A stretch of 64,000 nucleotides of DNA, from contig JAUCBJ010001930.1 of NCBI GenBank assembly GCA_032718475.1, forward strand, positions 62,001 to 126,000, read 5' to 3'. A program made the position numbers and the translations under genes. This DNA comes from Nemertoderma westbladi. Lineage: Eukaryota; Xenacoelomorpha; Nemertodermatida; Nemertodermatidae. Below the pieces are notes generated by a model. It was not told the origin of the DNA and did no database searches. It saw only the letters and a list, made by a program, of their open reading frames with translations. The stretch's first letter is position 1, and the number at the start of each line of letters is the position of its first letter. Positions 32,690-43,717 of the stretch are shown here, one piece after another.

Positions 32690-35600
32690 ATGCTCGAGAA
32701 ATGCCAAAAATGTACTAAAAATATAAATTCTAACAATAAGAAAGTATTACACTGTTGGATATGTAACGCAAAATATCACGTTAAGTGTTTTTCCTTAATA
32801 AAAAAAGATATTGATTTTTTTCTTTCGAATTCACGATGGATCTGTACAAATTGTATTGTTAATATTTTTCCCTTTCAAAACATTGAAGACGATTCAGAAT
32901 ATTTATTATCAATTAATGACTATCGTCTACCATCCATTATAAATAGAGATCTATTAAATTCTAGTATAGCGAACTTTTTCACCACAGATGAAAGAGATGG
33001 AAATGGAGTAGATGGACAGCTGGACCCAGACACTAATTTTTATCATAATATTAAATGCGACTACCATTCTGATTTTTCACTTCTTAATAATTCTTCTAAA
33101 TTTTCCTTTATGCACACCAATATTCGTAGTCTCAACAAGAATTTAGATAATCTCGCATACATGCTACAATGCATATCTGAGCCCCCACGAATTATTGGCA
33201 TAACTGAAACTTGGCAAAATAATCTCAATCATGATTCCTTTGCCTTAAAAAACTACGACTTTGAATATGATTATAGAAAAAATCAAAATGGTGGTGGAAC
33301 TGGTATATATATTCATAATTCGCTTAATTATATTAAGCGAAATGATCTCAATATATTCAATTCAGGCCTGTTTGAATCTACATTTATAGAATGGCAACGA
33401 GGGTCTAATAAAAATATTATATTTGGTTGCATTTATCGCCCGCCTAACTCAGATTTGGAGGAATTTCTCAAATTACTCAGTTCAACCTTAACAAAAATCA
33501 ACAATGAAGGTAAAATTTGTTATCTTATGGGTGATTTCAACATAAATATACTGCATATAAACACATCACCAATAGCGCATACATTTTTTGAAACCATATC
33601 ATCTCACTGTTTTTTGCCCGTAATAAATAAGCCTACGCGAATAACAGACACGACCTCAACCGCAATAGACAACATTCTAACAAATGATTATTCAACTATT
33701 TGCGAATCAGGTATAATTATAGCAGATATATCTGACCACCTTCCTATTTTTGCAATCTGTGATATTGCGCATAATTCCGTACCACCACCACCAAATTTCT
33801 ACACTAAAAGGGACACCTCCGATTCTAATATAAATAAATTTTTGAACGCTCTTGGCAATAAATCAAAACATAATGAATGGGAAACAATCCTGAATGAAAC
33901 CGATGCAACTGAAGCGTACAACAAGTTTATATCAGAATACCAAAATTTATTTGTGCTAAACTTTCCATTTAAACAATTTAAATTAATAAACATTGAAAAA
34001 CCATGGATAACAAATTCTATTTATGCTTGTATCAAAAGGAAACAAAAATTATTTTCCTCATTCATAAAAACTAAAACGGAAGAAACAAAGACATCTTACA
34101 CGAAATATAAAAATTTACTAACAACTTTAATCCGAAACTCAAAAAAACGTCATTTTTCACATCTCTTTGAAAAATTTAAATATAATATTAGTCAAACCTG
34201 GAATACTATAAAAGTACTTACTAATAGGAACAAGTCGTCTAGCTATCCATCTACTTTCCTAGTCAGGTCAAAATTGGAGGAAGATGAATATTGTATTTCA
34301 AATGCATTTAATAACCACTATGTATCTGTCGGAGAAAAACTTGCAAGTAAAATTCCAACTACAGATAGACCCGTGGCCACATTCCTGAAAAACCCAACCC
34401 TAAATTCAATGTTTTTGGATACCATTTCTGAAAATGATTTACTGAAATGTGCAATGTCTTTGAATAATAAAAAGTCAATCGGGCTTGATGGCGTTGATCC
34501 AGTATTAGCACGGTCAGCACTTCCAAAAATTGCAACTCCCTTAACGCACATAATTAATTTATCTTTACTCACAGGTGTTGTGCCAGACCAATTAAAATGC
34601 GCTAAAGTTGTACCAGTATTTAAAAGGGGTAATAAAAATATAATAACAAACTATCGTCCAATTAGCGTACTACCATATTTCTCAAAAATCCTTGAAAAAA
34701 TTGTAAGCATACAACTCCTCGAATTTATTAAAAGAGAAAAAATATTAACCTCAAAACAGTTTGGCTTCCAAACTAAAAAATCAACTGAAACTGCGCTTTC
34801 ATCTCTGTTACATGACCTTTTGACTGAAAACGAGAATAATAATATCACTGTGGGTCTGTTCCTGGACCTCTCTAAGGCGTTTGATACTGTCAACCATAAA
34901 ATATTAATTCAAAAACTCGAACACTACGGTATTCGTGGGACGCCTTTGGATTGGTTCAGGAGCTACCTAACAGATCGTCGGCAAAAAGTGCTATTTAAAT
35001 CGACCCTATCAAATTCTAGTACAATAACTTGTGGCGTTCCACAAGGGTCTATTCTTGGACCGGTACTATTTCTGATTTATATTAATGATATTACAGAATG
35101 TTCATCCATTCTAAATTTTGTTCTTTTTGCCGATGACACGAATATTTTCCACTCAGGATCTGACTTAAATATACTCATAGATCAACTTAACAGCGAATTA
35201 CTTAATATATATAAATGGCTTGCAACAAATAAACTATCCCTAAATTTAGATAAAACTAAGTTTATAATATTTTCTACTAAACAATACAGCTGGGCAAACA
35301 AACACATTTTGATTAACGGAAACTTAATCGAAAAAGTAAATGAAATGAAATTTCTTGGAATTATTATAAGTAGTGATTTAAAATGGAACAAGCATATTCA
35401 ATACATACGACTAAAAATAGCTAAAAATGTGGGAATTCTTGGTAAACTTAAACATTTCATCCCGTACAAAATTCGCCTGACATTATACCACACACTGATC
35501 CGCCCATATCTCACATTCGCACTTACGGTATGGGGCAATGGTGCCAGTTCAAATAGTACAGCTACAAATTCATTACTTATTTTACAAAAAAGGGCAATTC

Positions 35601-35980
35601 GCTACATACACTTAAAACATTCACAATACCATACAGAGGAACTCATGAAAACCCAGAACGAATTAACACTATCTAATATATATAAATATCAATGTTTACT
35701 TTTCATGTACAAATCTATTAATGGAAAACTAGATCTTCCAGAAAATTTAAAATCTATTTTAATAGTAAATCGACAGTTTCACAATTACAACACTCGTACA
35801 ATGTACAATATTCATCTTCCTCTATATCGCAAATCATTAACTCAAACTGCAGTAACTTACCAAGGCCCACTATACTGGAATGACCTTCTCCCTGAAATAC
35901 GCAGATCTCCTACATTAAATCAATTCAAAAATAATCTCAAAAAAGAATTACTGACTTCCCAACACAAGGTAAACAAATAA
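32690..35980 (+). CDS. LINE ORF2: endonuclease and reverse transcriptase
   Basis: About 1096 residues from the first ATG of the frame. A PHD-like zinc finger is at the N-terminus (CQKC, CWIC, HVKC, WICTNC). The AP endonuclease follows with NIRSLNKN, ITETW, GGTGIYIH, IYRPPNSD, MGDFNI and SDHLP (about residue 348). Reverse transcriptase blocks include GLDGVDP, NYRPISVLPYFSKILEK, LDLSKAFDTVNH, GVPQGSILGPVLFLIYIND and the catalytic LFADDTN near residue 813. The end matches the CR1/L2 pattern (HNYNTR, GPLYWNDLLPEIR). It nicks target DNA and copies the LINE RNA at the break. No stop or frameshift was found, and the codons are strongly AT-biased like the surrounding repeats. Confidence 0.93.
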   Translation: MLEKCQKCTKNINSNNKKVLHCWICNAKYHVKCFSLIKKDIDFFLSNSRWICTNCIVNIFPFQNIEDDSEYLLSINDYRLPSIINRDLLNSSIANFFTTDERDGNGVDGQLDPDTNFYHNIKCDYHSDFSLLNNSSKFSFMHTNIRSLNKNLDNLAYMLQCISEPPRIIGITETWQNNLNHDSFALKNYDFEYDYRKNQNGGGTGIYIHNSLNYIKRNDLNIFNSGLFESTFIEWQRGSNKNIIFGCIYRPPNSDLEEFLKLLSSTLTKINNEGKICYLMGDFNINILHINTSPIAHTFFETISSHCFLPVINKPTRITDTTSTAIDNILTNDYSTICESGIIIADISDHLPIFAICDIAHNSVPPPPNFYTKRDTSDSNINKFLNALGNKSKHNEWETILNETDATEAYNKFISEYQNLFVLNFPFKQFKLINIEKPWITNSIYACIKRKQKLFSSFIKTKTEETKTSYTKYKNLLTTLIRNSKKRHFSHLFEKFKYNISQTWNTIKVLTNRNKSSSYPSTFLVRSKLEEDEYCISNAFNNHYVSVGEKLASKIPTTDRPVATFLKNPTLNSMFLDTISENDLLKCAMSLNNKKSIGLDGVDPVLARSALPKIATPLTHIINLSLLTGVVPDQLKCAKVVPVFKRGNKNIITNYRPISVLPYFSKILEKIVSIQLLEFIKREKILTSKQFGFQTKKSTETALSSLLHDLLTENENNNITVGLFLDLSKAFDTVNHKILIQKLEHYGIRGTPLDWFRSYLTDRRQKVLFKSTLSNSSTITCGVPQGSILGPVLFLIYINDITECSSILNFVLFADDTNIFHSGSDLNILIDQLNSELLNIYKWLATNKLSLNLDKTKFIIFSTKQYSWANKHILINGNLIEKVNEMKFLGIIISSDLKWNKHIQYIRLKIAKNVGILGKLKHFIPYKIRLTLYHTLIRPYLTFALTVWGNGASSNSTATNSLLILQKRAIRYIHLKHSQYHTEELMKTQNELTLSNIYKYQCLLFMYKSINGKLDLPENLKSILIVNRQFHNYNTRTMYNIHLPLYRKSLTQTAVTYQGPLYWNDLLPEIRRSPTLNQFKNNLKKELLTSQHKVNK

Positions 35981-36304
35981 AATACAGTATCTACTGTACA
36001 TAAGCATAGATATTGTTCAATAAGGAATAAACAAAGACTGCCGAACAGTGTAATACCAAAATACCAATGAGACATAACTTTATTATTTTATAAGCTTTTT
36101 AAGTGCCAAATAAGCTTGCTTCCGGCACCTTAACTAGCACGTTGGTACCAGGGGGGGGGGGGGGGGGGGTGTAGTTTTTTTTTTTTTTTATATTAATTGC
36201 ATGTTATAATTATTCACTAAACATTATACAACGAATATTAAAGGCTTGGGCGGGCCGCTAAACCGTGCCTTATTATTATTAAAAAAAAAAAAAAAAAAAA
36301 AAAA

Positions 36305-38158
36305 ATGATATACTGCTACTCAAGTAAAGGACTAGGGAAGGGTCCAGTTATACTAAGGAAGAACTGCCGATTATTGTCCCTGCAGGAAATCGGTATAGTC
36401 AATCTGACTCGAATGTTGGCTAACGGTATTGTAACATCTGAACGAAAGAAATGGGACGACAATAATTGTGCTGATAGTGCAGAGAGCGACAAGTGGACAG
36501 CTGTCTCCAAGTGGTTAAAGGAATGGGTGGCTCCCAAACTCCGCAATGATCTATGGAAGTTCATTCTTCATTCGTATGTGATCTCATTCAACCAGCTGAA
36601 TTTATTATATAGCCTGTTACCGGTACCAACCAAGAACAAACCAACTTTGAAAGATATAATGGAGACTTATACGTGTATCTTCCCATCGGATTGTATGCTG
36701 CCTCAGTGGCCTGTCAAAGTTGTTATAAATGATGACTTTATAGAAGAGTTCCCTAATGATATAGCCCCAGTTCTAATAAGTTGGCTTCCCAAGATGGCTG
36801 GCGCTCTCCAAACTCTCGATACCACAGGTTTTGTTGATGAAGATCCTCATTTGCAAGGATTCCAAAACTTGGAGCAAGGACTCCATAACTTGGATAAAGT
36901 TTTAACGCAATCTGTTTTGTTCCCCCAACTTACATCATTGACCATCTTTCATCTGAATTTCAATTCCAATACCGTCAAGAGTATTGCGAGTTGTTGCCCT
37001 AATCTGGTGAATCTACAAATTAAAAGATGGCTCCTCGGTGACCTAGGGGAGCTACTCTCCGATTTTGGTTTATTTTCGGATTCTTTTCTGTCCCACCTAA
37101 AAAAATTGGAAAAATTAAGCATTGAACTTTTCATTAAAACTGCAGATTCGATTGAAACAATTCTTGACTACCATTTAAAAAATCCAAAGTTATCTATGGC
37201 GGTTGACAAAAGTATGGAATTGCTTGATGTATTTATGAGACGTCACAACTGGACGAAAGGTGGCGACCCTCTAATCGGTTTCGACTTCATTAATTTCAAT
37301 CTTTATAATCGACCTATTGGCTCTCCTTCTTTTACCATCCCCAGAGTGCCAATGGTTAATAACCTTACAGAGTTTGTTATTCCCCTTTGCAAGGACTCAT
37401 TAGAAAGTCTCACGTTAAGTTGGGAGTATGATTCATCAAATTTCGATTTGCTACTTGATCAACATTTATTCAATCTGATGAATAAATTCCAGAAACTATC
37501 TTCATTGACTCTTGAAGAGGTATCTACTTGCAATCTTCCCAACTTCATTAGTACAGCCGCCAAAGACGGTATTGTTTTATCTGGAGTAACTTATTTTAAA
37601 TTGGTACACAGCACCGCATACTGGCCCAGAGATGGTGGTCTCCTCTCCTTGGAGGATTTGTTTGCATTATTTCCAAATATACAATCATTGGTTCTAGAGG
37701 GTTGCACCTTGAGAGACACAGACACTCCTCCATTTATTGAGTCAGTTTCAGCACTGGATATGAAGCGTTGTTGCTACGGAAGTGTAAAAATCGCCCTGCG
37801 ATCGCTATCCTGTCTGAATACACTTCGGGTTGAATTAGATCATCATCCTCCAAAAGAACAATCATTTGATGACGTCGAGAGCATTTTCAATGCCGGTAAT
37901 TTGGAAGATCTAATAAACTGTCGTATCAAGTATATGAGCTGCTATTTTCACTATGTTGAGCAATTTTGTGACTTCGTGTGGAGAAGGTGCAGTAAGTTGC
38001 AACACTTTTATATCAATAATGGTGCTATTTATGATTATAGTGATGATGAGTATGATGAGTATGATGATGAAGACGACTATAACTTCTATGACTATGGCTA
38101 CGATTATGATGACGAAGACTTCGACTATAGTGGATACAACTTTGATGACGATTACTAA
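36305..38158 (+). CDS. Leucine-rich-repeat-like protein with an Asp/Tyr-rich tail, unrecognised
   Basis: 617 residues, one frame. The body contains irregular leucine-rich segments (FPQLTSLTIFHLNFNSNTV, LKKLEKLSIELF, FPNIQSLVLEGC, LSCLNTLRVEL), the style of F-box/LRR proteins, but I see no clear F-box. The last 42 residues are nearly all Asp, Glu and Tyr (for example DEYDEYDDEDDY). The first ATG sits directly after the LINE poly-A tract. A good splice-acceptor-like TTGTCCCTGCAG ends near 36385, so the true coding exon may begin there and the LINE may lie in an intron. AATAAA follows at 38390. No function is assigned. Confidence 0.65.
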   Translation: MIYCYSSKGLGKGPVILRKNCRLLSLQEIGIVNLTRMLANGIVTSERKKWDDNNCADSAESDKWTAVSKWLKEWVAPKLRNDLWKFILHSYVISFNQLNLLYSLLPVPTKNKPTLKDIMETYTCIFPSDCMLPQWPVKVVINDDFIEEFPNDIAPVLISWLPKMAGALQTLDTTGFVDEDPHLQGFQNLEQGLHNLDKVLTQSVLFPQLTSLTIFHLNFNSNTVKSIASCCPNLVNLQIKRWLLGDLGELLSDFGLFSDSFLSHLKKLEKLSIELFIKTADSIETILDYHLKNPKLSMAVDKSMELLDVFMRRHNWTKGGDPLIGFDFINFNLYNRPIGSPSFTIPRVPMVNNLTEFVIPLCKDSLESLTLSWEYDSSNFDLLLDQHLFNLMNKFQKLSSLTLEEVSTCNLPNFISTAAKDGIVLSGVTYFKLVHSTAYWPRDGGLLSLEDLFALFPNIQSLVLEGCTLRDTDTPPFIESVSALDMKRCCYGSVKIALRSLSCLNTLRVELDHHPPKEQSFDDVESIFNAGNLEDLINCRIKYMSCYFHYVEQFCDFVWRRCSKLQHFYINNGAIYDYSDDEYDEYDDEDDYNFYDYGYDYDDEDFDYSGYNFDDDY

Positions 38159-38389
38159 TATTATGAATTAATATTGTAGCCTTTTAAGTTTCTGAAGAAT
38201 TAGTAATAGGAGGGACATTGACATATGTTTGCTCTGTTTCTTTTGCAGTTATACGGAAATACCGGTATACAGTATACTAAATTCGATTTCTATAAAACAT
38301 TCTCAAATGCGTTCGTTCATGTTGTCATTTTGTAACCAGATTGTGTAAAATATTTTATATTAACCTACCTACCTGTAGAAGTACAGGGG

Positions 38390-38395
38390 AATAAA
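38390..38395 (+). terminator. Polyadenylation signal
   Basis: AATAAATAAATAATAAA begins 232 bases after the stop of the LRR-like gene, a normal 3' UTR distance. Confidence 0.5.
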
Positions 38396-38409
38396 TAAAT
38401 AATAAATCA

Positions 38410-40318
38410 CTCTGCTATGTTAGTTTGCGTGCTTTTAAGCTAAATGACTGTTAGTTGCACAGTGTATTGGCTACTATTGATTGCACTGTGCTCTCATCTA
38501 ATTATTGTTTTTTTTTTAAATCTTTGTGCCAACATTAATACTGTGGAGGCTGTATGCTTCTTATAAGGCAGAATGTTTACTCAGCCTCATAATGATCATC
38601 CATAAGGCTAACATTCAGTAGTTTGAAATATAAAAATCTGTTATAATAATAATATAATTGTTGTATTTAATTAATATCGTGGTTTACGTTGAACAGTGTC
38701 AATTGTTAATCGCGGTTTACATTGAAACATCTCAACTTGTTTTATTTATTACAAAAATAAGAACGAATTTGTCTTATCACTTCTTGTGCGCGATTGTATT
38801 GAATTCATGACAATTGCTGTTATTATTAATTAATCAATTGACACCTCGACTCCTCTCCGACTACTCTATCCGATAGCTCTATCACATTTCGCTAACTGCC
38901 TCCTCTATCTTCTAGAATCACAACAGCTTTTATAATTCATTAGATGATTACAACATAATAATTATAGTTTGAAGTTGTCTAGAAAATTTCTCGTACACCA
39001 CCGGGACTACCCTCACACTAATTGATTATCAGACAGAACAAAAAGCTTTTACTTGATTCGTACTGTCTCCCACGACTTGCTTCACGGGCCGCTACGCCCG
39101 TCTCTAGTTACATATAAGTGCCTTTTTAACGAATGTATAACCGATTAATCAGGAATAAAGGTTGGACTTTATTCTCATAAGGCTACAAATAATTGGGTGT
39201 AAGTGAAATGATTCTCTGAAAGATACAATTTGTGAATTTTCGCCGTTCCCTTAACCACTTTGATTTCAATTTATTTAATGACTGACACTGAACAACGTAA
39301 ATGTCACATACAGATATTTTCTTAATTTCAATAGATTTTTCTAATACTGCGGACGATAAAGTTGTGTCTCGCGAGCAGGGATAGCGAAACGAAACAATCT
39401 AGTCACATAAAACTTTCAATTCGTTTCTAACATTTTAAATTCGATTTCGTTTTTTTGTTTCACTTTCATTTTGTATAAATTCGGTTCTCTATCCATACGC
39501 CCCCATGTGGTCACATGAATACAAAATATTATATTTATTATAAATAGGTGTTGACGCAAATCCCATCTTGGCGAATTAATATATCTTCTCAAATTTACAT
39601 AGTTAAGGTTTCAGAGACACGTTATTCTAACCAAAACAATAAAGCAATGAATGACAAGTCAATAGAACAGGTTTCTGTTTTACTGTTTATTGAATGTTAT
39701 CTTAGATGTTTTAGAAGTCGGAAATTGTATTTGGGTAATTGACAGGCATTCTGTTATGTCTGAATGACAAAGTCCTGCGTCGTTTGGTCATTCAGTGCTA
39801 ACTCACCGCTAATTGTCTCTATGATTCATCAAAAATAACAATACTAACTATAAGTCACTCTTCATAAAATAGCACTTTAAAGCGTTACGGCACGAGTGAT
39901 TAATAATAGGGTATATTAAATAATAGAATGAGGGCCGTAAAACCTTTAATGTGCTCATTATGAACAATGGCGAATCTAATTTTATTTATTTGTGGGGAAT
40001 TATTTGTAATTATGCTCTTAAACTTTCTAGAACAACCTAATGATGGCGCGGTGACATACTGGATATAAATAGTAAATGTATGGCGTAGGGACATACTGAA
40101 ACATAATGTTGCACTGCGATATAAAGTTGGAAATATGTCGCCCTGGCGATTTGGTAGTGCGAAATTATTTCCATACAAGTAAATAACAAAATTTATATAA
40201 ATAGCATAATGGAAAATAAATAAGTTCTAGAATAAATTCTAGAAAAATGGAAAACAAACGAACTGAATCCGTTCAATGTTGCAGTCCAAACATTAAAAGT
40301 TTAAAAGTCAACTTTAAA
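38410..40318. other. Intergenic DNA with repeat fragments
   Basis: Contains the 38-bp element shared with 29953 (38709-38746), a possible old repeat around CACGGGCCGCTACGCCCGTC (39084), and an inverted copy of the dispersed CTAACCAAAACAATAAA unit (about 39612-39670). No gene recognised. Confidence 0.5.
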
Positions 40319-40319
40319 A

Positions 40320-40788
40320 GTAGATAGAGGGAGTGAGGGTGTAGATAGAGGGAGTGAGGGTGTAGATAGAGGGAGTGAGGGTGTAGATAGAGGGAGTGAG
40401 GGTGTAGATAGAGGGAGTGAGGGTGTAGATAGAGGGAGTGAGGGTGTAGATAGAGGGAGTGAGGGAGGGTGTAGATAGAGGGAGTGAGGGTGTAGATAGA
40501 GGGAGTGAGGGTGTAGATAGAGGGAGTGAGGGTGTAGATAGAGGGAGTGAGGGTGTAGATAGAGGGAGTGAGGGAGGGTGTAGATAGAGGGAGTGAGGGT
40601 GTAGATAGAGGGAGTGAGGGTGTAGATAGAGGGAGTGAGGGTGTAGATAGAGGGAGTGAGGGTGTAGATAGAGGGAGTGAGGGTGTAGATAGAGGGAGTG
40701 AGGGTGTAGATAGAGGGAGTGAGGGTGTAGATAGAGGGAGTGAGGGTGTAGATAGAGGGAGTGAGGGTGTAGATAGAGGGAGTGAGGG
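40320..40788 (+). repeat. 21-bp minisatellite GTAGATAGAGGGAGTGAGGGT
   Basis: About 22 nearly perfect head-to-tail copies, with two 25-bp variants containing an extra GAGG near 40460 and 40571. Because the unit is a multiple of three, three minus frames and one plus frame stay open; they encode only SLPLSTP-type repeats and are not genes. Confidence 0.97.
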
Positions 40789-41039
40789 TAACAGAATCTG
40801 TAGATAGAGGGATGTCGGGAAACCACAATCTGTACTCATGACACTTCATTATGTTAATTACTTAACTAATTACTAACTATAATTAATTACTATATTAAAC
40901 AACTTCACTATTTCACATTCTACTTCAAAAGCAGAAGCTTCGGATTGGCTCCGGATTCAGACCTTACACCCTTGATTTTAGCCTATCGTAGTGTATTGTC
41001 TCAAACCGATTTGTACTGTATAGAATAGTAACGTATTTA

Positions 41040-41450
41040 TTGTATTGTATTGCCTGTATTTTACTGTATCGTATTGCATTGTATTGTATCGTATTGCATT
41101 GTATCGTATTGTATTGTATAGTAAAGTATTGTATTATCTGGTATTGTACTGTAAAGCATTTTATTGTATTGTTTAGTGTTCTATTGTAAAGTACTGTATC
41201 ATATTATAGTGTTTAGTGTTCTATTGTAAAGTACTGTATCATATTATAGTGTTTAGTGTTCTATTGTAAAGTACTGTATCATATTATAGTGTTTAGTGTT
41301 CTATTGTAAAGTACTGTATCATATTATAGTGTTTAGTGTTCTATTGTAAAGTACTGTATCATATTATAGTGTTTAGTGTTGTATTGTAAAGTTTTGTACT
41401 GTATTACATTGTTTAGTATTGTATTGTAAAGTTTTGTAATTAAATGATTA
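41040..41450 (+). repeat. TATTG-rich DNA with five perfect 40-bp repeats
   Basis: Degenerate GTATT/TATTG pentamers lead into five identical 40-bp units starting GTTTAGTGTTCTATTGTAAA (41171-41370), followed by two diverged units. Identity of the units implies recent tandem amplification. Confidence 0.95.
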
Positions 41451-41819
41451 ATTGTTAGCATTTGCATTGTTAAATTTATAATTACTTTCTATTTACATGA
41501 CATACTGTTTAAAATTACCAAGTGCCTAATTAAAACTTTACTTTCATAGAAAGCTTTGGCTTATTTTACGATTACATGCAATACCTCTTTAATTAGCTTA
41601 TTCATAAATAAACAAAATGATTGGCTCCCGTTGGCTCTGTTGCTCCCCTAGTTGACACAACCCAAACTCAACCCGCCCGCCCCGATAGGACAGATAGGCT
41701 ACACCAGTTGTAGGCTATTCAATGAAATAATTTAACATCTCTATCAATCTGTATAATATTATATTGCAAAGGTTACAGAGTTACATACGGTTATATACCT
41801 AAAGTAATTAATAACTAAA

Positions 41820-43220
41820 TCAAGCAATTATTTTGGCCGCCTCATTTCTAACGGCGTTAGTCAAACTCTCATTAATAAGAAAAATAAATCTCAATCCTGC
41901 GATCTCCACAACCGAGTTGTTGTACAACCGACGACGAAATCCCTTCAACACCGGCCGTCCGTTTACGTAGAACGGTCGCTGCCCGTCGTTACTCAGATGG
42001 AACTCCCCCGTGTGTCGCAGACGGATTGTCCCCTGTTTGCGGGACACCTTGGTGGCGGGACCCTCCAGGGACAGATCCACATCGACAGGGGCGCCGCTAG
42101 TGGATCGACCCAAGGTGATCTCCTTGGATCGCATGAGATAGCGGACTAATCGACCGCGTAGCACCGCGAGGGTCTGCGAATCGAATGTGGGTCCGGTCTG
42201 GGCGGTCACGTTCTCGACCATAGCGCCCCAACGACCAACCTCCTCCTCCAGTAGGAGGATGTCCCGTTTGTGTTTGCGGTCAGCCACTGCGACTTCCCTC
42301 TCCAAGGCCTCGTCTCTCGAATCCATAAGAGCCAAATCGTCTATCATATCCTCGGCGTCGCTGAAGTTTAGAACGTGATCCCCTTTAGGAAGACTCTGAA
42401 CACTCTGATCCTCCAATAGATGGAAATGTTTCAAGAGACCCCAATGTTTGTGTAGAGATTGGGGAGTCCTACTTCGGTGGAAGTTAGCCGAATTCTCGTT
42501 CATTAATCGCTCGAACGTCCCAATATCCGGCTGGGACGTCGACTTAATCGAACTCAAGACGGATTCCTCCTGCGGAGAGAAGAACAACTTCCTGTCGAGT
42601 ATCAACAACTCGTCGGGATGAAGGTGACTAATCGCCTCGAAGGAAAGCTTCGTGACCAACGGGCAGTAGAGTAGGTTGTGCCAGCGCTCTTGGAGTTCCT
42701 TCAAAGTGAAATGGCAGGAGAACTTAGTGGCTCGGAACACTGTGAGCAGACAGTTGGTGCGAAGGACTCCATTTATTAGCAACACGTCATCCTGTGACTT
42801 CCATCTCCCAACATTCTTCATGGTATATTTCGGTTTAGTAAACTTTTTACCGCTGTTTACACTCAGTCGAAAGATTCGATCGCGTTCCATTATTACAGGA
42901 ATCGGTGTGAAGGAATATTTCGGAGTTGGTGTTCTTCCGGCTTTAGGTGAGATTCCGGTATTGGAAACCGGAGATTCGGTGTGATGGGAGACTAGCGGAC
43001 TGGTTTTGGACGTGAGTCGCAACTCCGGAAGGAGCAGACCCCCTTCGTCTAATTTTCGTCGTTTTGTGGAACGCGTCTCTCTAGATCCCGGCGTTTCCTT
43101 GTCTCCATCCAATCCTTCGCACATGGCAGTATCCATAGCGATGGATGGGTTGTCTGCGCTGCCCGTCTGAATTTCCTTACAGGAGTCTGTATATCCGGAT
43201 ATACTGTCACTAGTTTCGGG
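41820..43220 (-). CDS. MCRS1: Microspherule protein 1 homologue, last exon
   Basis: 438 residues from the ATG at 43136. The MCRS N-terminal region (PKYTMKNVGRWKSQDDVLLI, LKELQERWHNLLYCP) is followed by a helical middle part and a C-terminal FHA domain from about residue 341 (EITLGRSTSG, DVDLSLEGPATKVSRKQG, VNGRPVLKG, NNSVVEIAGLRFIFLIN). MCRS1 is a nuclear subunit of NSL histone acetyltransferase and INO80 remodelling complexes. The frame stays open upstream of this ATG to a strong acceptor (TTTCTATTTACAG) ending at 43221, so at least one further exon probably lies upstream and the true start may be there. The C-terminus matches the family end. Confidence 0.93.
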   Translation of the reverse strand, partial: PETSDSISGYTDSCKEIQTGSADNPSIAMDTAMCEGLDGDKETPGSRETRSTKRRKLDEGGLLLPELRLTSKTSPLVSHHTESPVSNTGISPKAGRTPTPKYSFTPIPVIMERDRIFRLSVNSGKKFTKPKYTMKNVGRWKSQDDVLLINGVLRTNCLLTVFRATKFSCHFTLKELQERWHNLLYCPLVTKLSFEAISHLHPDELLILDRKLFFSPQEESVLSSIKSTSQPDIGTFERLMNENSANFHRSRTPQSLHKHWGLLKHFHLLEDQSVQSLPKGDHVLNFSDAEDMIDDLALMDSRDEALEREVAVADRKHKRDILLLEEEVGRWGAMVENVTAQTGPTFDSQTLAVLRGRLVRYLMRSKEITLGRSTSGAPVDVDLSLEGPATKVSRKQGTIRLRHTGEFHLSNDGQRPFYVNGRPVLKGFRRRLYNNSVVEIAGLRFIFLINESLTNAVRNEAAKIIA

Positions 43221-43717
43221 CTGTAAATAGAAAAATACGCACCCATAGGAGTAATAATAAAGTGTACAAGTTCAAGCGACCAATAAATTGTTTGAAATTG
43301 ACTTCCAATGGATATTATACATGGAGGTTTTCACATTTAGCATTTAAAATCTGGTCTGGCATAAATTCGACTCTTCGTGCAATGGTTATTCCTTAGTATA
43401 TCGTTACAAAGTTCGTGTAAATTCCCTATCAATTTAATTGAAAGGCAACATTTCAAAATATCGGGCTGTACGCTGTACCTTCAACAAACTGTTCAATGGG
43501 GGAAATGCCAATATTATTTAGTACTGGTATGGAGTGGTTGCGGTGTATATACCTCCACGCTCTAACTGCAGACCTGAACTAAATTATATATAGTTATTAA
43601 TTATATTATAATAATTCAGTAATTATAATTACAATAATATTATATTAAAATAATATAATTTTATAATAATATAATAATTAAACTTTATTATATAGATCTG
43701 TAGATACGACATTTATA

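Larger units (their letters stand above)
31102..36304 (+). mobile_element. CR1/L2-like LINE with two open ORFs
   Basis: ORF1 (31102-32067) and ORF2 (32690-35980) are in order on one strand, separated by about 620 bases of AT-rich sequence. The 3' UTR holds a poly-G run near 36151-36169 and ends in ATTATTATT followed by a poly-A tract to 36304, the expected target-primed end. The protein layout (coiled coil plus RRM-like ORF1; zinc finger, AP endonuclease and RT in ORF2) puts it in the CR1/L2 group in the broad sense. Both frames are open, so the copy is young and could be active. Confidence 0.85.

Noticed and set aside
40273-40849. Three overlapping long minus frames and one plus frame
   Set aside because: All arise from the perfect 21-bp minisatellite; none has non-repeat coding sequence.
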